A DNA stretch of 64,000 nucleotides from the NCBI RefSeq assembly GCF_003852545.1, contig NZ_QAJR01000012.1, forward strand, positions 182,924 through 246,923, given 5' to 3'. Source of the stretch: Acidovorax sp. FJL06. GTDB taxonomy: Bacteria; Pseudomonadota; Gammaproteobacteria; Burkholderiales; Burkholderiaceae_C. This document shows positions 63,965-64,000 of the stretch, one piece after another. Under the pieces are notes generated by a model, which searched no databases, had not been told where the DNA came from, and saw only the letters and a list, made by a program, of their open reading frames with translations. The position numbers and the translations under genes are program-made. Each line of letters begins with the position of its first letter. Position 1 is the stretch's first letter.

Positions 63965-64000
63965 CGAACTTCCATCTGCGAATTTGGAATTGTTTTCGGC

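Overview
The window is about 64 kb of GC-rich DNA (65-70% GC by eye) with dense, mostly short operons. Protein content and intergenic repeats point to a betaproteobacterium of the family Comamonadaceae (Acidovorax/Comamonas-like). It holds a vanillate O-demethylase, a complete-looking protocatechuate 4,5-cleavage cluster in Comamonas 'pmd' order, orphan Bug-type binding proteins, many LysR regulators, and several copies of short repeats that I associate from memory with this family. No rRNA, tRNA, CRISPR array, prophage or complete insertion sequence was seen.

Layout. 0-22 kb is a patchwork of small accessory and housekeeping units: VOC proteins, a beta-propeller protein beside an HTH regulator, a methyltransferase overlapping a DTW-domain tRNA modification enzyme, an orphan YjjJ/HipA-type toxin-kinase homologue, several regulators each divergent from a small enzyme operon (LysR/SDR, WYL/NIPSNAP, TetR/VOC-GST, LysR/GST-PPOX), pirin, SlyD, and a second LigAB-type extradiol dioxygenase divergent from its own LysR gene. 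22-29.3 kb has a class I amidotransferase, a 1189-residue FecR-TPR-beta-barrel protein overlapping a CHASE2 adenylate cyclase gene, and a ribosome-associated HPF/RaiA protein.

29.3-47.5 kb is the aromatic catabolic island. vanAB (minus strand) is divergent from a GntR/VanR-type regulator. Then come a branched-chain-amino-acid-type ABC transporter (binding protein plus livHMGF), a Bug-type binding protein, a dehydrogenase, a LysR regulator, and the operon [ModA-like gene]-ligJ-ligK-Bug-ligI-ligA-ligB-ligC. Together these would take up aromatic acids, demethylate vanillate to protocatechuate, cleave the ring at 4,5 and carry the product through PDC and oxalomesaconate to pyruvate and oxaloacetate. 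The 8-bp palindrome TGTATACA lies in front of vanA (twice), the ABC binding-protein gene and the ring-cleavage operon, suggesting one regulator for the whole island.

47.5-55.6 kb is again mixed: alpha/beta hydrolase, GYD protein, a ClpP paralogue, an FAD monooxygenase, three small membrane proteins, a 268-bp MITE-like element, an ECF-type sigma factor, a YdeI-family gene broken by an amber codon, and an aldo-keto reductase. 55.7-59.1 kb carries gap and tkt. 59.2-60.3 kb is an unusual in-frame fusion of SpeD (AdoMet decarboxylase family) with a MurU-like nucleotidyltransferase, and it contains a copy of the genome's interspersed repeat inside the reading frame. 60.3-64 kb is a four-gene membrane-stress-type operon (small protein, PspA, YqiJ, flotillin/YqiK).

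At least three repeat families are interspersed in the intergenic spaces. Some copies supply the stop codons of neighbouring genes, and others lie inside the catabolic operon.
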